Below, piece by piece: positions 40,785 through 49,250 of a stretch of DNA of 64,000 bases. The notes below the pieces were generated by a model. It ran no database searches. It had not been told where the DNA came from and saw only the letters and a program-made list of their open reading frames with translations. The translations under genes and the position numbers were made by a program. Origin of the DNA: CAZDDI01 sp964504195 (GTDB lineage Bacteria > Chloroflexota > Anaerolineae > B4-G1 > SLSP01); NCBI GenBank assembly GCA_964504195.1, contig CAZDDI010000006.1:51805-115804 (forward strand), in the 5' to 3' direction. The stretch's first letter is position 1. Every line of letters starts with the position of its first letter.

Positions 40785-41900
40785 GTGACACAGAACGGAC
40801 GCACGGTTTTTCCTTTTACGGCTATCGTCAATCAAGAGCGCATGAAGCGCGCGCTCATTCTCAACGCGATCAACTTCCGCATTGGCGGGGTGCTGATTCG
40901 CGGGGAGCGCGGCACGGCCAAATCCACCGCCGCCCGCGCCCTAGCTGCGCTGCTACCGGATATCGAAGTGGTCGCTGATGGCCCGTTCGGCTGCGATCCC
41001 GATCAACCGGCGACCTGGTGTACCACCTGCCGCGAGCGTGCTGCGCGCGGCGAGACGCTCCCCCGCCTCACCCGGCGCGTCCCCTTCGTAGACTTGCCCG
41101 TTGGCGCAACTGAAGACCGCGTTGTGGGCACGCTCGACATCGAACGCGCCATCCAGAAGGGCGAGCGACACTTCGAGCCGGGCATCCTCGCCGCTGCCAA
41201 TCGCGGCATCCTCTATGTGGACGAGGTCAACCTGCTCGATGATCACATTGTAGATGTACTGCTCGATGCCGCCGCGATGGGCGTCAATATCGTCGAGCGT
41301 GAGGGCATCTCGTTCCAGCACCCCGCGCGCTTCATTCTGGTCGGCACAATGAACCCTGAAGAGGGCGATCTGCGCCCGCAACTGCTGGATCGCTTCGCGT
41401 TGTGCGTGGATGTGCTGGGTGTCCACAGCGCGCCGGCCCGCATGGACATCATGGAGCGCAACCTGGCCTTCGAGCAGGACCCGCAGGGCTTCTACACACA
41501 ATGGCTACCGCAGGAGCGGGCGCTGGCGCAGCGCATCGAGGAGGCACGCGCGCTATTACCGCAGGTGCATTATTCGCGCGGCGATCTGGCGACGATTGCG
41601 GTGATGATGGATGATTTGGGCGTGGACGGCCATCGCGCCGATTTGGTCATTCTCAAAACCGCCGCCGCGCACGCCGCGTGGGAGGGGCGTATCCGCCTCA
41701 CCGACCATGACATCATGCTGGCAGCGGAGCTCGCGCTACCGCACCGCCTCAAGCGTAAGCCGTTCGATGAAAACCAGACTTCACTGCAACAGATCGAAAG
41801 CCGCGTGGGAACGGCCCGCGAGCAGGCTGAACAAGAACAGCCTACCGATTCCGCGCCCGCCACGCTGTCTGCGCACGAGGGCGAGTCAAAAAAAGCCTGA
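40785..41900 (+). CDS. chlD: Chelatase AAA+ subunit (ChlI-like), zero-frame product of chlD
   Basis: 371 residues from the GTG at 40785 (GAGGAGG upstream). AAA+ chelatase ATPase: Walker A variant RGERGTAKSTAARALA, sensor and Walker B ILYVDEVNLLDDHIVDVLLD, insertion hairpins FVDLPVGATEDRVVGTLD and arginine finger region PQLLDRFALCVDV. It provides ATP-driven metal insertion with a CobN/ChlH-type large subunit. It ends with GESKKA at a TGA just after an A7 run; the -1 frame continues without a stop into a von Willebrand domain, so this is probably the short product of a frameshifted gene. Confidence 0.88.
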   Translation: MTQNGRTVFPFTAIVNQERMKRALILNAINFRIGGVLIRGERGTAKSTAARALAALLPDIEVVADGPFGCDPDQPATWCTTCRERAARGETLPRLTRRVPFVDLPVGATEDRVVGTLDIERAIQKGERHFEPGILAAANRGILYVDEVNLLDDHIVDVLLDAAAMGVNIVEREGISFQHPARFILVGTMNPEEGDLRPQLLDRFALCVDVLGVHSAPARMDIMERNLAFEQDPQGFYTQWLPQERALAQRIEEARALLPQVHYSRGDLATIAVMMDDLGVDGHRADLVILKTAAAHAAWEGRIRLTDHDIMLAAELALPHRLKRKPFDENQTSLQQIESRVGTAREQAEQEQPTDSAPATLSAHEGESKKA

Positions 41901-42862
41901 GTCCTGAGGCGCAACCGGACGCCACGCAGGAACCGGGCGCGCCTCAGGGTGAGCAAGCCGCACAAACGCCCCCCACCTGGCCCACCGATGGCAAGTGGTG
42001 GGAGGGCGGGCAGCCGGTTGCCGTCGGCGATATCTTCGATCCGCGCCGCCTGGATACCCCACTCGACCGGCTGGAGCGCTCCACTGGCGGACGGCGCAGC
42101 CGCACCGTCACCACGCGCAAGCGTGGACGCTACATCTACGCGCGCCCCTCACCCCGCAACGCCTCCGATCTGGCCCTGGATGCCACGCTCCGCGCCGCTG
42201 CGCCCTTCCAGCGGCAACGCCATGATGCCGACCCCGATGGCCCGGCGTTGCGCCTCGGCCCGCAAGATTACCAGCGCAAAGTGCGTGTACGCCGGGCGGG
42301 GAACTTCATCCTGTTCGTAGTGGATGCCTCGTGGTCTATGGCCGTATCTGAGCGGATGGAGGCCACCAAAGGCGCGATCATGTCGCTGCTGACCGATGCC
42401 TATCAGCGACGGGACACGGTGGGCATGGTCGTATTCCACAAGGATCGCGCGCTCGAAGTGCTGCCGCCCACCAACAGCGTGGAGCTGGCGCAGCGCCTGC
42501 TCGCCAACCTGCCGGTGGGCGGCAAGACGCCGCTGGCGGCGGGGCTGTGGCTCTCGCTGCAAATCGTCCAACACGAGCGCCGCCGCTCCCCGGAGGTCGT
42601 CCCCCTCATGGTCATCCTCACCGACGGCGCGGGCAATGTCTCGCTGGGAGAGCTGCCCGCCCAAGAGGAAGCATACCGTATCGCCGCGCAAATCCGCGAG
42701 GCCAAAATCCGCGCAGTGGTCATCAACATGGAAACCGCAGCCTTTGATCAAGGGTTGGCGCAATCGCTCGCCGAGCATCTGGACGGGCCGTGCTACTCGC
42801 TGGCAGGGCTACAGGCGGATACGCTCCTGCGCACCGTGCAGGAGGAGCTGGCGGGGCGGTGA
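40785..42862 (+). CDS. chlD: Chelatase AAA+/VWA subunit (ChlD-like) made by -1 frameshift
   Basis: Reading -1 at the A7 run (41888-41894) joins the AAA+ half to a frame open to 42862, giving ~692 residues, the usual ChlD/BchD length. After a Pro/Glu/Gln linker come RRSRTVTTRKRGRYIYARP and a VWA domain with the MIDAS DASWSM and ILTDGAGNVSLGE. No ATG, GTG or TTG start lies near the beginning of the second frame (first in-frame TTG at 42248, inside conserved sequence); only a CTG at 41897 overlaps the stop. A cobalt-chelatase role is more likely than bacteriochlorophyll, since no photosynthesis gene is nearby. Confidence 0.78.
41888..41948 (+). promoter_or_regulatory. -1 ribosomal frameshift cassette of chlD
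   Basis: Slippery heptamer A-AAA-AAA (41888-41894) is in the correct phase (TCA AAA AAA GCC). An 8-nt spacer follows, then a perfect 10-bp stem CCTGAGGCGC (41903-41912) / GCGCCTCAGG (41939-41948) with a 26-nt loop. GAGGG (41877-41881) lies seven bases upstream as a possible Shine-Dalgarno-like stimulator. The zero-frame stop TGA is at 41898-41900. Confidence 0.8.
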
Positions 42863-42866
42863 TGGG

Positions 42867-43358
42867 GTGATAACAAACGCAACCATACACGAACTTTGCG
42901 CGCGGGTGGGCGCGGGGCTGCTGCAGCGCGGCTGGCGGTTGGCGGTGGCCGAATCCTGCACGGGCGGACTGGTGGGGCATTGGATCACGCAGCAGCCCGG
43001 CAGCTCGGCGTACTTCGTGGGGGGCGTGATTGCCTATGCCGATGCGGTCAAACAGGGGCTGCTGGGCGTGTCCCCGAACAGCCTGGCACAGTGGGGCGCG
43101 GTAAGCGGGCCGGTGGCGTTGGAGATGGCGCTCGGCGCGCAACGGCGGCTCGGCGTCGAGGCGGCGGTCAGCGTGACGGGCATCGCCGGGCCGGGCGGCG
43201 GGACGCCGCACAAGCCGGTGGGGCTGGTCTTCGTGGGTATCGCGCTACCCGGCGAGCGCTGGGTCTGGCGCGCACGCTGGGACGGGAATCGCGCGGAGAA
43301 CAAGCAACACTCGGCGCAGTTTGCGTTGGAGCGGCTGGCGTGGCTGTTGAGGGTGTGA
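42867..43358 (+). CDS. pncC: Nicotinamide-nucleotide amidase (PncC / CinA C-terminal domain)
   Basis: 163 residues from a GTG at 42867, five bases after the chlD stop. Signature RLAVAESCTGGLVGHWITQQPGSSAYFVGGVIAYA and VSVTGIAGPGGGTPHKPVGLVFVGIA, with the catalytic Ser/Lys-type region of CinA-C. It deamidates NMN to NaMN in pyridine nucleotide salvage. It is the stand-alone form without the N-terminal COG1058 domain. Cotranscription with chlD is likely from the spacing; the functional link is not evident. Confidence 0.9.
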   Translation: MITNATIHELCARVGAGLLQRGWRLAVAESCTGGLVGHWITQQPGSSAYFVGGVIAYADAVKQGLLGVSPNSLAQWGAVSGPVALEMALGAQRRLGVEAAVSVTGIAGPGGGTPHKPVGLVFVGIALPGERWVWRARWDGNRAENKQHSAQFALERLAWLLRV

Positions 43359-43504
43359 AAACAGTCGCCAAGCCAAGAGCCACGAAGCAATGTGTCCCCC
43401 CTTCGGCAGGCTCAGGGGGCAGCAGGCTCAGGGAACGCCACACACGTGAAAATTCACAAGGCCATTGTTTCCGCCCAGCGCTACTTCCGGCAATAGGCTA
43501 GCCT

Positions 43505-44371
43505 TTACCGCTCCACCACCTGCAACACAGCCGGCACCTGCGCAAACGAATCTATTTGCGCTGAAGTCTCCTCCGCTAACCACAGCCCCGCAGATGCGCC
43601 GCCATCAAGGTTGAGCGCAATATCCACATCCAAATCGGAATCCACCAACCACACTGCCAGTTGGTGCAAATTGAAGTACCCACGCGGCGCGATGAGGAAC
43701 AACAACTGCCCGGCGCGGTCTTGTGCGATGACCGTACGGCGCGCAAGACGTCCATCATCACCATCGGCAGGGAAACCCATGACCCCACCGGGTTTGACCA
43801 GCACCGGGAAGCTCTGTACTGCATAGGCCAGCGGTTCATCTGCGTCATAGTGCCACTCGCGGAGCCAACGCACGCTGGCATCCCCATCATCACGCACCGC
43901 TACCATGCCAGCGAAGTCAGCATAACTCACACCCTGCGGGCGGCCACGCAACACAAATAACCCCGTGAGGACATTTTCCTGCGTGAAATACCCTGCATTG
44001 ACAACGAGCAGTCCGCCCGCTTTATTCTCCCACGCACTCACGGTCATCGGGACTTGCGGCAAGTATTCCAATTGCAACGTGAAGCGCGTCGGGTCTACAC
44101 GCACCACCGTCACCCGTTCCAGACCACCGGGCAGCGAAACATCCAGGCTGCGGAACTCCAATCCGGAGCTGCTCACCTGCCAACCGGTATCGGGCGGCAA
44201 GGGCGTCGACGTAAAAATGCCAGTAGCGGTGGAAGTCAAAGTCGGTATAGCAGTAGGTAACGGCGCGGGCGTGGTAAAGATGGGCACGGCGCAGGCCAAT
44301 GCCAACAACAGCAACGCCGCAAGCCAAAGCACAATACGGCGGGATTGGGACTTGTAAGCATCAAAAGTCAT
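43505..44371 (-). CDS. Phosphodiester glycosidase (NAGPA) family lipoprotein
   Basis: 288 residues. Lipobox-like LLALAC at ~25-30. Then a NAGPA domain: PLGLVVNAGYFT-type segment (GGLLVVNAGYFTQENVLTG), RRTVIAQDRAGQLLFLIAPRG and ALNLDGGASAGLWL with the conserved NLDGG. These proteins act on phosphodiester-linked sugars in surface polymers. Encoded opposite to its neighbours and apparently monocistronic. Confidence 0.82.
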   Translation of the reverse strand: MTFDAYKSQSRRIVLWLAALLLLALACAVPIFTTPAPLPTAIPTLTSTATGIFTSTPLPPDTGWQVSSSGLEFRSLDVSLPGGLERVTVVRVDPTRFTLQLEYLPQVPMTVSAWENKAGGLLVVNAGYFTQENVLTGLFVLRGRPQGVSYADFAGMVAVRDDGDASVRWLREWHYDADEPLAYAVQSFPVLVKPGGVMGFPADGDDGRLARRTVIAQDRAGQLLFLIAPRGYFNLHQLAVWLVDSDLDVDIALNLDGGASAGLWLAEETSAQIDSFAQVPAVLQVVER

Positions 44372-44624
44372 AGCAACACCCTTTCACTATGTTGAGAAGC
44401 AACAAGCAGCGCTATTGTAACACATATCCCAGCTGATTACCAAAAATTCGTGTTGCCACCTGGATGGGTCTGGAGAGTAAGGATACGGATTTTACGAATC
44501 AGACGGATTATCTTTTTTGAATTCGCCCACTCCCTCGCGCTTGGCATCAGGGCTGAAGGTGATATAATTAAACTAAGAAACAGAAACGCTCAAAAAGCAG
44601 CAACATCATTGACGGAGGCAGGGT
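44372..44624. other. Divergent intergenic region, repeat fragment only
   Basis: Contains GGATACGGATTTTACGAATCAGA (44481-44503), a fragment of the palindromic repeat seen complete at 48319-48378. No RNA gene or ORF is supported. Confidence 0.4.
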
Positions 44625-45299
44625 ATGAGCCCATCCCAAATCAGCGGCGCAGACCGTAAAAAAGCCGAGCAGCTCTATCAAGAGGCGCTAGAAGCCCATG
44701 AGCGCTGGGACGTTGAGGTTGCCATCAAAAAGCTGGAGAACGTCCTCAGCCTGACGCCTAACAAACCCGCCTATCACATGAGCCTGGCGCAAGCATTAGC
44801 GCGCTCTGGCGACTTCGACCGTGCGCTACGCGCATTGGCGAATTATCTGCGCCTGGCGCCTGATTCAGCCGTGGCCGGTCGCATCGAGCAACTTTTTGCC
44901 AGCGGTATGGATCAGGTAGAGGAAATCCTTACCGCGCACATGACAGCTGAACAGTTACCACTAGAAATGATCGGGGCAGCGATTCAGATGTGGGTAGAAT
45001 TTCGCATCGCGCTTGGCGAAGAGCCACTTTCCATCCCCAAGCCCGAAACCTGGGCCGCGGCGCTCGATTATACCGTCCGTAAGGTAAACCTACGCGATGT
45101 CTCCCTGGACAAAATCGCGGCTAGCTACAATGTCGCGCCCACAACGGTACACAAGCACATGGATGAGCTTATCAAATTGCTAGACATCATGCCCTGCGAT
45201 TATCGCTATTTCATCGCCGAGCAAAACCCGCTCGATAAGCTGGTCGAAGCGGCGGAACTGCTAGAAGAGCTTGAGAGTAAATTCCGCGCAGAGGGCTAA
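44625..45299 (+). CDS. TPR protein with a helix-turn-helix-like C-terminal region
   Basis: 224 residues with GGAGGCAGG before the ATG. Two TPR units at ~12-80 (AEQLYQEALEAHERWDVEVAIKKLENVLSL; MSLAQALARSGDFDRALRALANYLRL). The C-terminal half (~130-190) contains VSLDKIAASYNVAPTTVHKHMDELIKLL, a clear helix-turn-helix pattern, preceded by a helical domain with PKPETWAAALDYTVRKVN. This resembles SEC-C/HTH-associated proteins; a regulatory role is likely but the target is unknown. Confidence 0.7.
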   Translation: MSPSQISGADRKKAEQLYQEALEAHERWDVEVAIKKLENVLSLTPNKPAYHMSLAQALARSGDFDRALRALANYLRLAPDSAVAGRIEQLFASGMDQVEEILTAHMTAEQLPLEMIGAAIQMWVEFRIALGEEPLSIPKPETWAAALDYTVRKVNLRDVSLDKIAASYNVAPTTVHKHMDELIKLLDIMPCDYRYFIAEQNPLDKLVEAAELLEELESKFRAEG

Positions 45300-45310
45300 T
45301 CCGCATCTAC

Positions 45311-45345
45311 ACACAAACGGAGATAGAGTCAATCTCCCCGTTTGT
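45311..45345 (+). terminator. Terminator-like hairpin after the TPR gene
   Basis: ACAAACGG-AGAT pairs with ATCT-CCCCGTTTGT with a two-base bulge around AGAGTCA, 11 bp past the stop. Confidence 0.6.
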
Positions 45346-45367
45346 AGACTCTTGAAGATGCTATTTC

Positions 45368-45403
45368 TAAGACCTGGCAGGTTTGCAAACCTGCCAGGTC
45401 TTA
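45368..45403. repeat. Perfect 36-bp palindrome of the CTGGCAGG family
   Basis: TAAGACCTGGCAGGTTTG (45368-45385) is followed immediately by its exact complement (45386-45403). It is the subterminal sequence of the MITE family with no spacer, as if an element had collapsed to its two arms. It lies 14 bp before the ttuB start and overlaps the leader. Confidence 0.9.
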
Positions 45404-45416
45404 TCTGAGGGACAGC

Positions 45417-45605
45417 ATGCAAGTCATACACAGAGACGCACATTGGCAATTCGAGGAAAGTTTGCTAGTCAAGCAATTGTTGGAACGGTTAGAGCTGCTT
45501 CCGGAAAGTGTGCTTGTAGTGTGTAATGGACAGCTAGTAACAGAAGATCATCGCCTGCAACCCGACGACGCCGTGAACATCGTTAGCGTGATTTCAGGAG
45601 GCTGA
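45417..45605 (+). CDS. ttuB: TtuB-like ubiquitin-fold sulfur carrier
   Basis: 62 residues. ThiS/MoaD-like small protein ending in the required Gly-Gly (NIVSVISGG), with LVVCNGQLVTEDHRLQPDDAVNIV in the second half. The C-terminal glycine is activated to a thiocarboxylate that donates sulfur. GAGGGAC precedes the ATG. It is directly followed (one base after the stop) by the TtuA-type thiolase, which distinguishes it from ThiS or MoaD. Confidence 0.85.
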   Translation: MQVIHRDAHWQFEESLLVKQLLERLELLPESVLVVCNGQLVTEDHRLQPDDAVNIVSVISGG

Positions 45606-45606
45606 G

Positions 45607-46563
45607 GTGCGCTGTCGCAAGTGTGGGGAACGCGCCGCGATTAATCTCCGCCAGCACCGGCTGGCACTTTGCGCGGAGCATTACCTGGCCTGGTTTGAGG
45701 AACAGACCGCACGCACCATCCACAAGTACCGTATGTTCGAGCCTGACGCGCGCATCCTCGTGGCCGTCTCTGGCGGTAAGGACAGCCTGGCGCTTTGGGA
45801 AGTGTTATTGCGGCTAGGCTATCATGCTGACGGCCTCTACATTGACCTGGGGATTGACAAGGGCCTGCACTACTCAACCCATTCAGGAGAAAAGGCGGCG
45901 GACTTTGCAGCACAGCACCCCACCGCGCACTTACACATCATCAACATCGCCGAAACGTATGGCGAGAGCATCCCCCAACTAGCGCGCCGTAAGCGCCAAC
46001 ACCAACGCCCCTGCGCACTCTGCGGCCTCATCAAACGTCACGAGATGAACCGGATTGCTCTGGAAAGCGGTTACGATGTTCTGGCGACCGGCCACAACCT
46101 TGACGACGAAGCTGCCACCCTCTTCGGCAACACGCTGCACTGGCAGGCCAGCTACCTCAAACGGCAAGCGCCCGTACTGCCCGCCGATGGCGAGGGTCTG
46201 GCGCGCAAGGTTAAGCCTTTTTGTCGCTTCTACGAGCGCGACACCGCCGCCTATACTTTACTACGGGGCATTACATATATCTACGACGAATGCCCCTATG
46301 CTATAGGCGCGACCAGTATCCAGCACAAGCTCACACTTACACAATTGGAGAGTCGCGCGCCGGGGACCAAATTGCAATTCTATGTAAGTTTTCTCAAAGC
46401 TAAAGAGGAAGGGCTTTTTTGTCGCGAAGAAATGCCGCCCGCAGACTTGCATCCTTGCAAGGAATGTGGACAGCCCACCCTCGCGCCAGAGCGCTGCGCT
46501 TTTTGCCGCCTCTGGTACGCAGAGGATCAGGTGGAAGCGGAAAATCTGCAATCCACCAGCTAA
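45607..46563 (+). CDS. ttuA: tRNA 2-thiolation enzyme, TtuA/TtcA family
   Basis: 318 residues from a GTG. N-terminal zinc finger MRCRKCG...LALCAEHY, PP-loop VAVSGGKDSLAL, Fe-S cysteines in RPCALCGLIKRHEMN and YDECPYA, GHNLDDEAATLFGN, and a C-terminal zinc finger CKECGQPTLAPERCAFC. This domain set (two Zn fingers around a PP-loop with three Cys for a [4Fe-4S] cluster) is that of TtuA, which makes 2-thioribothymidine at tRNA position 54 using TtuB. The modification stabilises tRNA at high temperature. Confidence 0.9.
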   Translation: MRCRKCGERAAINLRQHRLALCAEHYLAWFEEQTARTIHKYRMFEPDARILVAVSGGKDSLALWEVLLRLGYHADGLYIDLGIDKGLHYSTHSGEKAADFAAQHPTAHLHIINIAETYGESIPQLARRKRQHQRPCALCGLIKRHEMNRIALESGYDVLATGHNLDDEAATLFGNTLHWQASYLKRQAPVLPADGEGLARKVKPFCRFYERDTAAYTLLRGITYIYDECPYAIGATSIQHKLTLTQLESRAPGTKLQFYVSFLKAKEEGLFCREEMPPADLHPCKECGQPTLAPERCAFCRLWYAEDQVEAENLQSTS

Positions 46564-46580
46564 AAGTCAAGGAGTTAGCA

Positions 46581-47450
46581 ATGCAAATAGTCACCGATAC
46601 TGGCATGGATTTACATTTTCCCAAAGAGATGATGCCCGACGTGAAAATTCATGTCATGCCCCAAATCATCACCATTGAGGGCGTCTCGTACCGCAGTGGG
46701 GTAGATATTACACCCGAAACGCTGTACCCACTGCTAGAAAAGCAAGGCGTGTACCCGACCACTTCACTGCCCTCAGCAGGTGAGTTTGCGGAGCTCTACC
46801 GCAAAGTGGCGGCTGAAGACCCGGATATCCTCTCGATCCACATGTCTTCTGGACTGAGCGGTACCTACAATGCCGCCTGCGCCGGAGCGGAGATGGTTCC
46901 GGAGGCGAACATAACGCTCTATGACACGAAGACCTTGTGCGCAGCGTTGGGCTGGCAAGTATGGGCAGCGGGTCGCGCCATCGCCGCCGGGTGGAGTGTA
47001 GAGCAAATTCTCGCGCTGGTGAAGCAAGTGGGCGACGCTACGGAAAGCATGTATACACTCAAGGATCTCAAATACCTCATCCACGGGGGCCGTATCAGCC
47101 ACATGAAGGGATTGATTGCTTCGGCGTTACGCATCAAACCACTAATCGGCGTGGAGAAAGTGGGAGGGACGTACACCCAGATGGGCATGGCCCGGAGCTT
47201 CAGTTCGGCGCTAGACGGACTGATCAAGCAAATGCTGCGCTACCATCCTGCCGGGTCGGCATTACGCACCCAAGTGTTGCACTCTTACAATCCTGAAGGG
47301 GCAGCGATGTTGCGCGAGAAAGTCGAAGCAGTATACCAATGTGATTGGCTACCGACATTCCCCATGTCGCCGCCACTGGGTGCGCACACCGGACCGACGA
47401 TGACGGGCGTAGCCTTCGCCGCTGCGCATGTGTTTACCAACATACCCTAG
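46581..47450 (+). CDS. DegV family fatty-acid-binding protein (copy 2)
   Basis: 289 residues from the ATG at 46581 (AAGGAG upstream). Canonical DegV motifs: IVTDTGMDLHF, YPTTSLPSAGEF, LSIHMSSGLSGTYNAA, DLKYLIHGGRISHMKGL and a C-terminal HTGPTMTGVAF. It should bind a fatty acid for a FakA-type kinase; no fakA gene is in the window. This copy keeps the SSGLSGT motif that copy 1 lacks, so the two may bind different acyl chains. It lies 17 bp after ttuA. Confidence 0.9.
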   Translation: MQIVTDTGMDLHFPKEMMPDVKIHVMPQIITIEGVSYRSGVDITPETLYPLLEKQGVYPTTSLPSAGEFAELYRKVAAEDPDILSIHMSSGLSGTYNAACAGAEMVPEANITLYDTKTLCAALGWQVWAAGRAIAAGWSVEQILALVKQVGDATESMYTLKDLKYLIHGGRISHMKGLIASALRIKPLIGVEKVGGTYTQMGMARSFSSALDGLIKQMLRYHPAGSALRTQVLHSYNPEGAAMLREKVEAVYQCDWLPTFPMSPPLGAHTGPTMTGVAFAAAHVFTNIP

Positions 47451-47529
47451 TACGTCCCTGAGAAAACCAGATTTCATCAGAGCCTGTCTGGCAATCCAAC
47501 CAGATAGCAATCTGAAAGGTAGGTACGCC

Positions 47530-48285
47530 GTGAAGACACGTCGCACTTGGGGCATGGGCATTGCCCTGCTTGCTTTCCTACTGACAATAGCCTGTGGAGG
47601 AACGTCTACCAGCAACGCCGATTGGCAGACACCATTAAAAGCCCTGTTAACGCTCCACGCCACACAGCATAACGCACCCCGACATTTACTCGACGGGGAA
47701 CAACGCCGAGAAGAGGATTTCGATCCTAACACCTACTTCACGGCACTGGAACGGCTCAGCCTGGAACCGGGTTATGTGCTGGACTATGTCTACTATGCAG
47801 ACTTCCTTGGCGGCGCACCGGTGCTGTACGCACGCGCTACAGATCAGCCCCCCTACTCCAGCGAGAGTGCGCTACCACGCACGCTTCCCCCCTACCTGGA
47901 CTCCATCCACGCGGAAGACAGCATTGAAGGGTTCTACCAGCTGGCGTTATTACGAGTTTTGGGGGGGCAATTCTATCTCTACTGGCATGCCGGTTACAAT
48001 GACCGACAAGTGCTAGTCACGCCAGCAGCAATCACAGCATTGCTAGAAGCAGGAGATGGCTTCGAGCAGGCCTTCCCACATGATATGCACCGCGAGGCCC
48101 AAAATCTCAATCCTACACCGCAGGTAGTACTGAACGAGACGACCGTCACCGTTACCCTACTCACCTTCACCAATTGGGGCGGGTTTGAGCAGTATACGGT
48201 CACGTTCCAGCGTGCTTTTCCGCATACCCGCATTGAAGAGACTATCAAAACGCTGGTAGAATACGATTGCGGGGTAGTATTTTAA
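47530..48285 (+). CDS. Putative lipoprotein, unknown function
   Basis: 251 residues from a GTG at 47530 (AAAGGTAGG upstream). Lipoprotein signal ending LLTIACGG (Cys ~22). The mature part is mixed alpha/beta with many aromatic residues (YVLDYVYYADFLGGAPVLYARA; GQFYLYWHAGYNDRQVLV). No family recognised. The long open frame upstream of the GTG overlaps the DegV gene and is not used. Confidence 0.65.
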   Translation: MKTRRTWGMGIALLAFLLTIACGGTSTSNADWQTPLKALLTLHATQHNAPRHLLDGEQRREEDFDPNTYFTALERLSLEPGYVLDYVYYADFLGGAPVLYARATDQPPYSSESALPRTLPPYLDSIHAEDSIEGFYQLALLRVLGGQFYLYWHAGYNDRQVLVTPAAITALLEAGDGFEQAFPHDMHREAQNLNPTPQVVLNETTVTVTLLTFTNWGGFEQYTVTFQRAFPHTRIEETIKTLVEYDCGVVF

Positions 48286-48318
48286 TGCGCGTGTTACCTG
48301 GGCCAATTCAGAGATTCA

Positions 48319-48378
48319 GGACACGGATTTTACGGATCAGAAAGATTTTTCTGGTTTTTATCCATGAAATCCGTGTCC
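48319..48378. repeat. 60-bp palindromic repeat (GGACACGGATTT)
   Basis: GGACACGGATTT (48319-48330) and AAATCCGTGTCC (48367-48378) are perfect inverted ends. A half copy occurs at 44481-44503. Confidence 0.75.
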
Positions 48379-48448
48379 TATAAATATTTTAGCGAATAAA
48401 TAGCAATTTTGATTGTTTCAATTCGCGAGGTGCAATATAGACACACAA

Positions 48449-49069
48449 ATGCTTTATGAGATCATCGGCTACATAGCTTCAGGTCTAGTAGCCGTGTCAC
48501 TGATGATGAGCTCGCTATTGCGGCTGCGGCTCATTAACCTAGTAGGTGCGATTTGCTTCACGGCTTACGGACTGCTCATCGGCGCCTACCCAGTGGCGGC
48601 AGTCAATGCGTTCATTATTGTCATAAATAGCTACTACCTCTACCAGATGCTGCGTTCCCGCGAGTATTTCACCCTGCTGGAGGTACTGAAAGGCTCGCGC
48701 TTTTTACATTACTTTCTCAATTTTCACCAAGCCGAAATTGCCGCATTTTTCCCCGGCTTTATGTACAAAGAAACGGAGGAACAGTTAGCGTTCTTCGTGT
48801 TGCGTGACATGGTTCCCACCGGGCTGTTCATCGCACAGCCTGCGGGTGAAGGCATAGCGCGCATCTTGCTAGATTATGTCGCCCCCGGCTACCGAGACCT
48901 ACAAGTGGCACGTTTCGTCTATCGTGAGCATGCACATCTATTCCGCGAGAAAGGCATCCACCGCCTTGTCGCCGAGGCCGCAACCCCCAAACACGCCCGC
49001 TATCTGGAGCGGATGGGCTTTCGGGCCGGAGATGACACCGCCAAGACTTATACCCTCAACGTCCACTAA
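48449..49069 (+). CDS. YgjV-like membrane domain fused to a GNAT-like domain
   Basis: 206 residues from the ATG at 48449. Residues ~1-75 form three membrane spans with the YgjV-type pattern IIGYIASGLVAVSLMMSSLLRLRLINLVGAICF and AYPVAAVNAFIIVINSYYL. Residues ~85-206 are soluble and resemble a compact acyltransferase fold (FVLRDMVPTGLFIAQ; DYVAPGYRDLQVARFVY; PKHARYLERMGFRAGDDTAKTYTLNV, like the GNAT C-terminal strand). The substrate is unknown. Confidence 0.65.
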   Translation: MLYEIIGYIASGLVAVSLMMSSLLRLRLINLVGAICFTAYGLLIGAYPVAAVNAFIIVINSYYLYQMLRSREYFTLLEVLKGSRFLHYFLNFHQAEIAAFFPGFMYKETEEQLAFFVLRDMVPTGLFIAQPAGEGIARILLDYVAPGYRDLQVARFVYREHAHLFREKGIHRLVAEAATPKHARYLERMGFRAGDDTAKTYTLNVH

Positions 49070-49129
49070 CCCTAAACATGCAGCTGCATCGCTTTGATAC
49101 GAATCGCACATAGTACAATAGTTACACGA

Positions 49130-49250
49130 TGACCGTTTGCGCCACCGGCTCAAAGCGAACTTGGCGGCTAAGCCCGCCCCCGCAAATCACTCTTAAAAAT
49201 CACTTTTTGAGCTTAAAGAACGTTTGATGAAACAAACCGTGTAACTACTG
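49130..49250. repeat. Dispersed ~120-bp repeat, copy 2 (inverted)
   Basis: Carries GGCTCAAAGCGAACTTGGCGG and AAACAAACCGTGTAACTACT, the complement of 25079-25200 with divergence. Confidence 0.7.

Noticed and set aside
40785..42862. Chelatase genes as evidence of photosynthesis
   Set aside because: No other bacteriochlorophyll or reaction-centre gene is visible; chlI/chlD-type subunits also serve cobalt chelatase.
41897..42862. Separate VWA gene starting at a CTG that overlaps the chlI stop
   Set aside because: CTG starts are rare and there is no ribosome site in register; the slippery run plus stem gives a better explanation, though internal initiation is not excluded.
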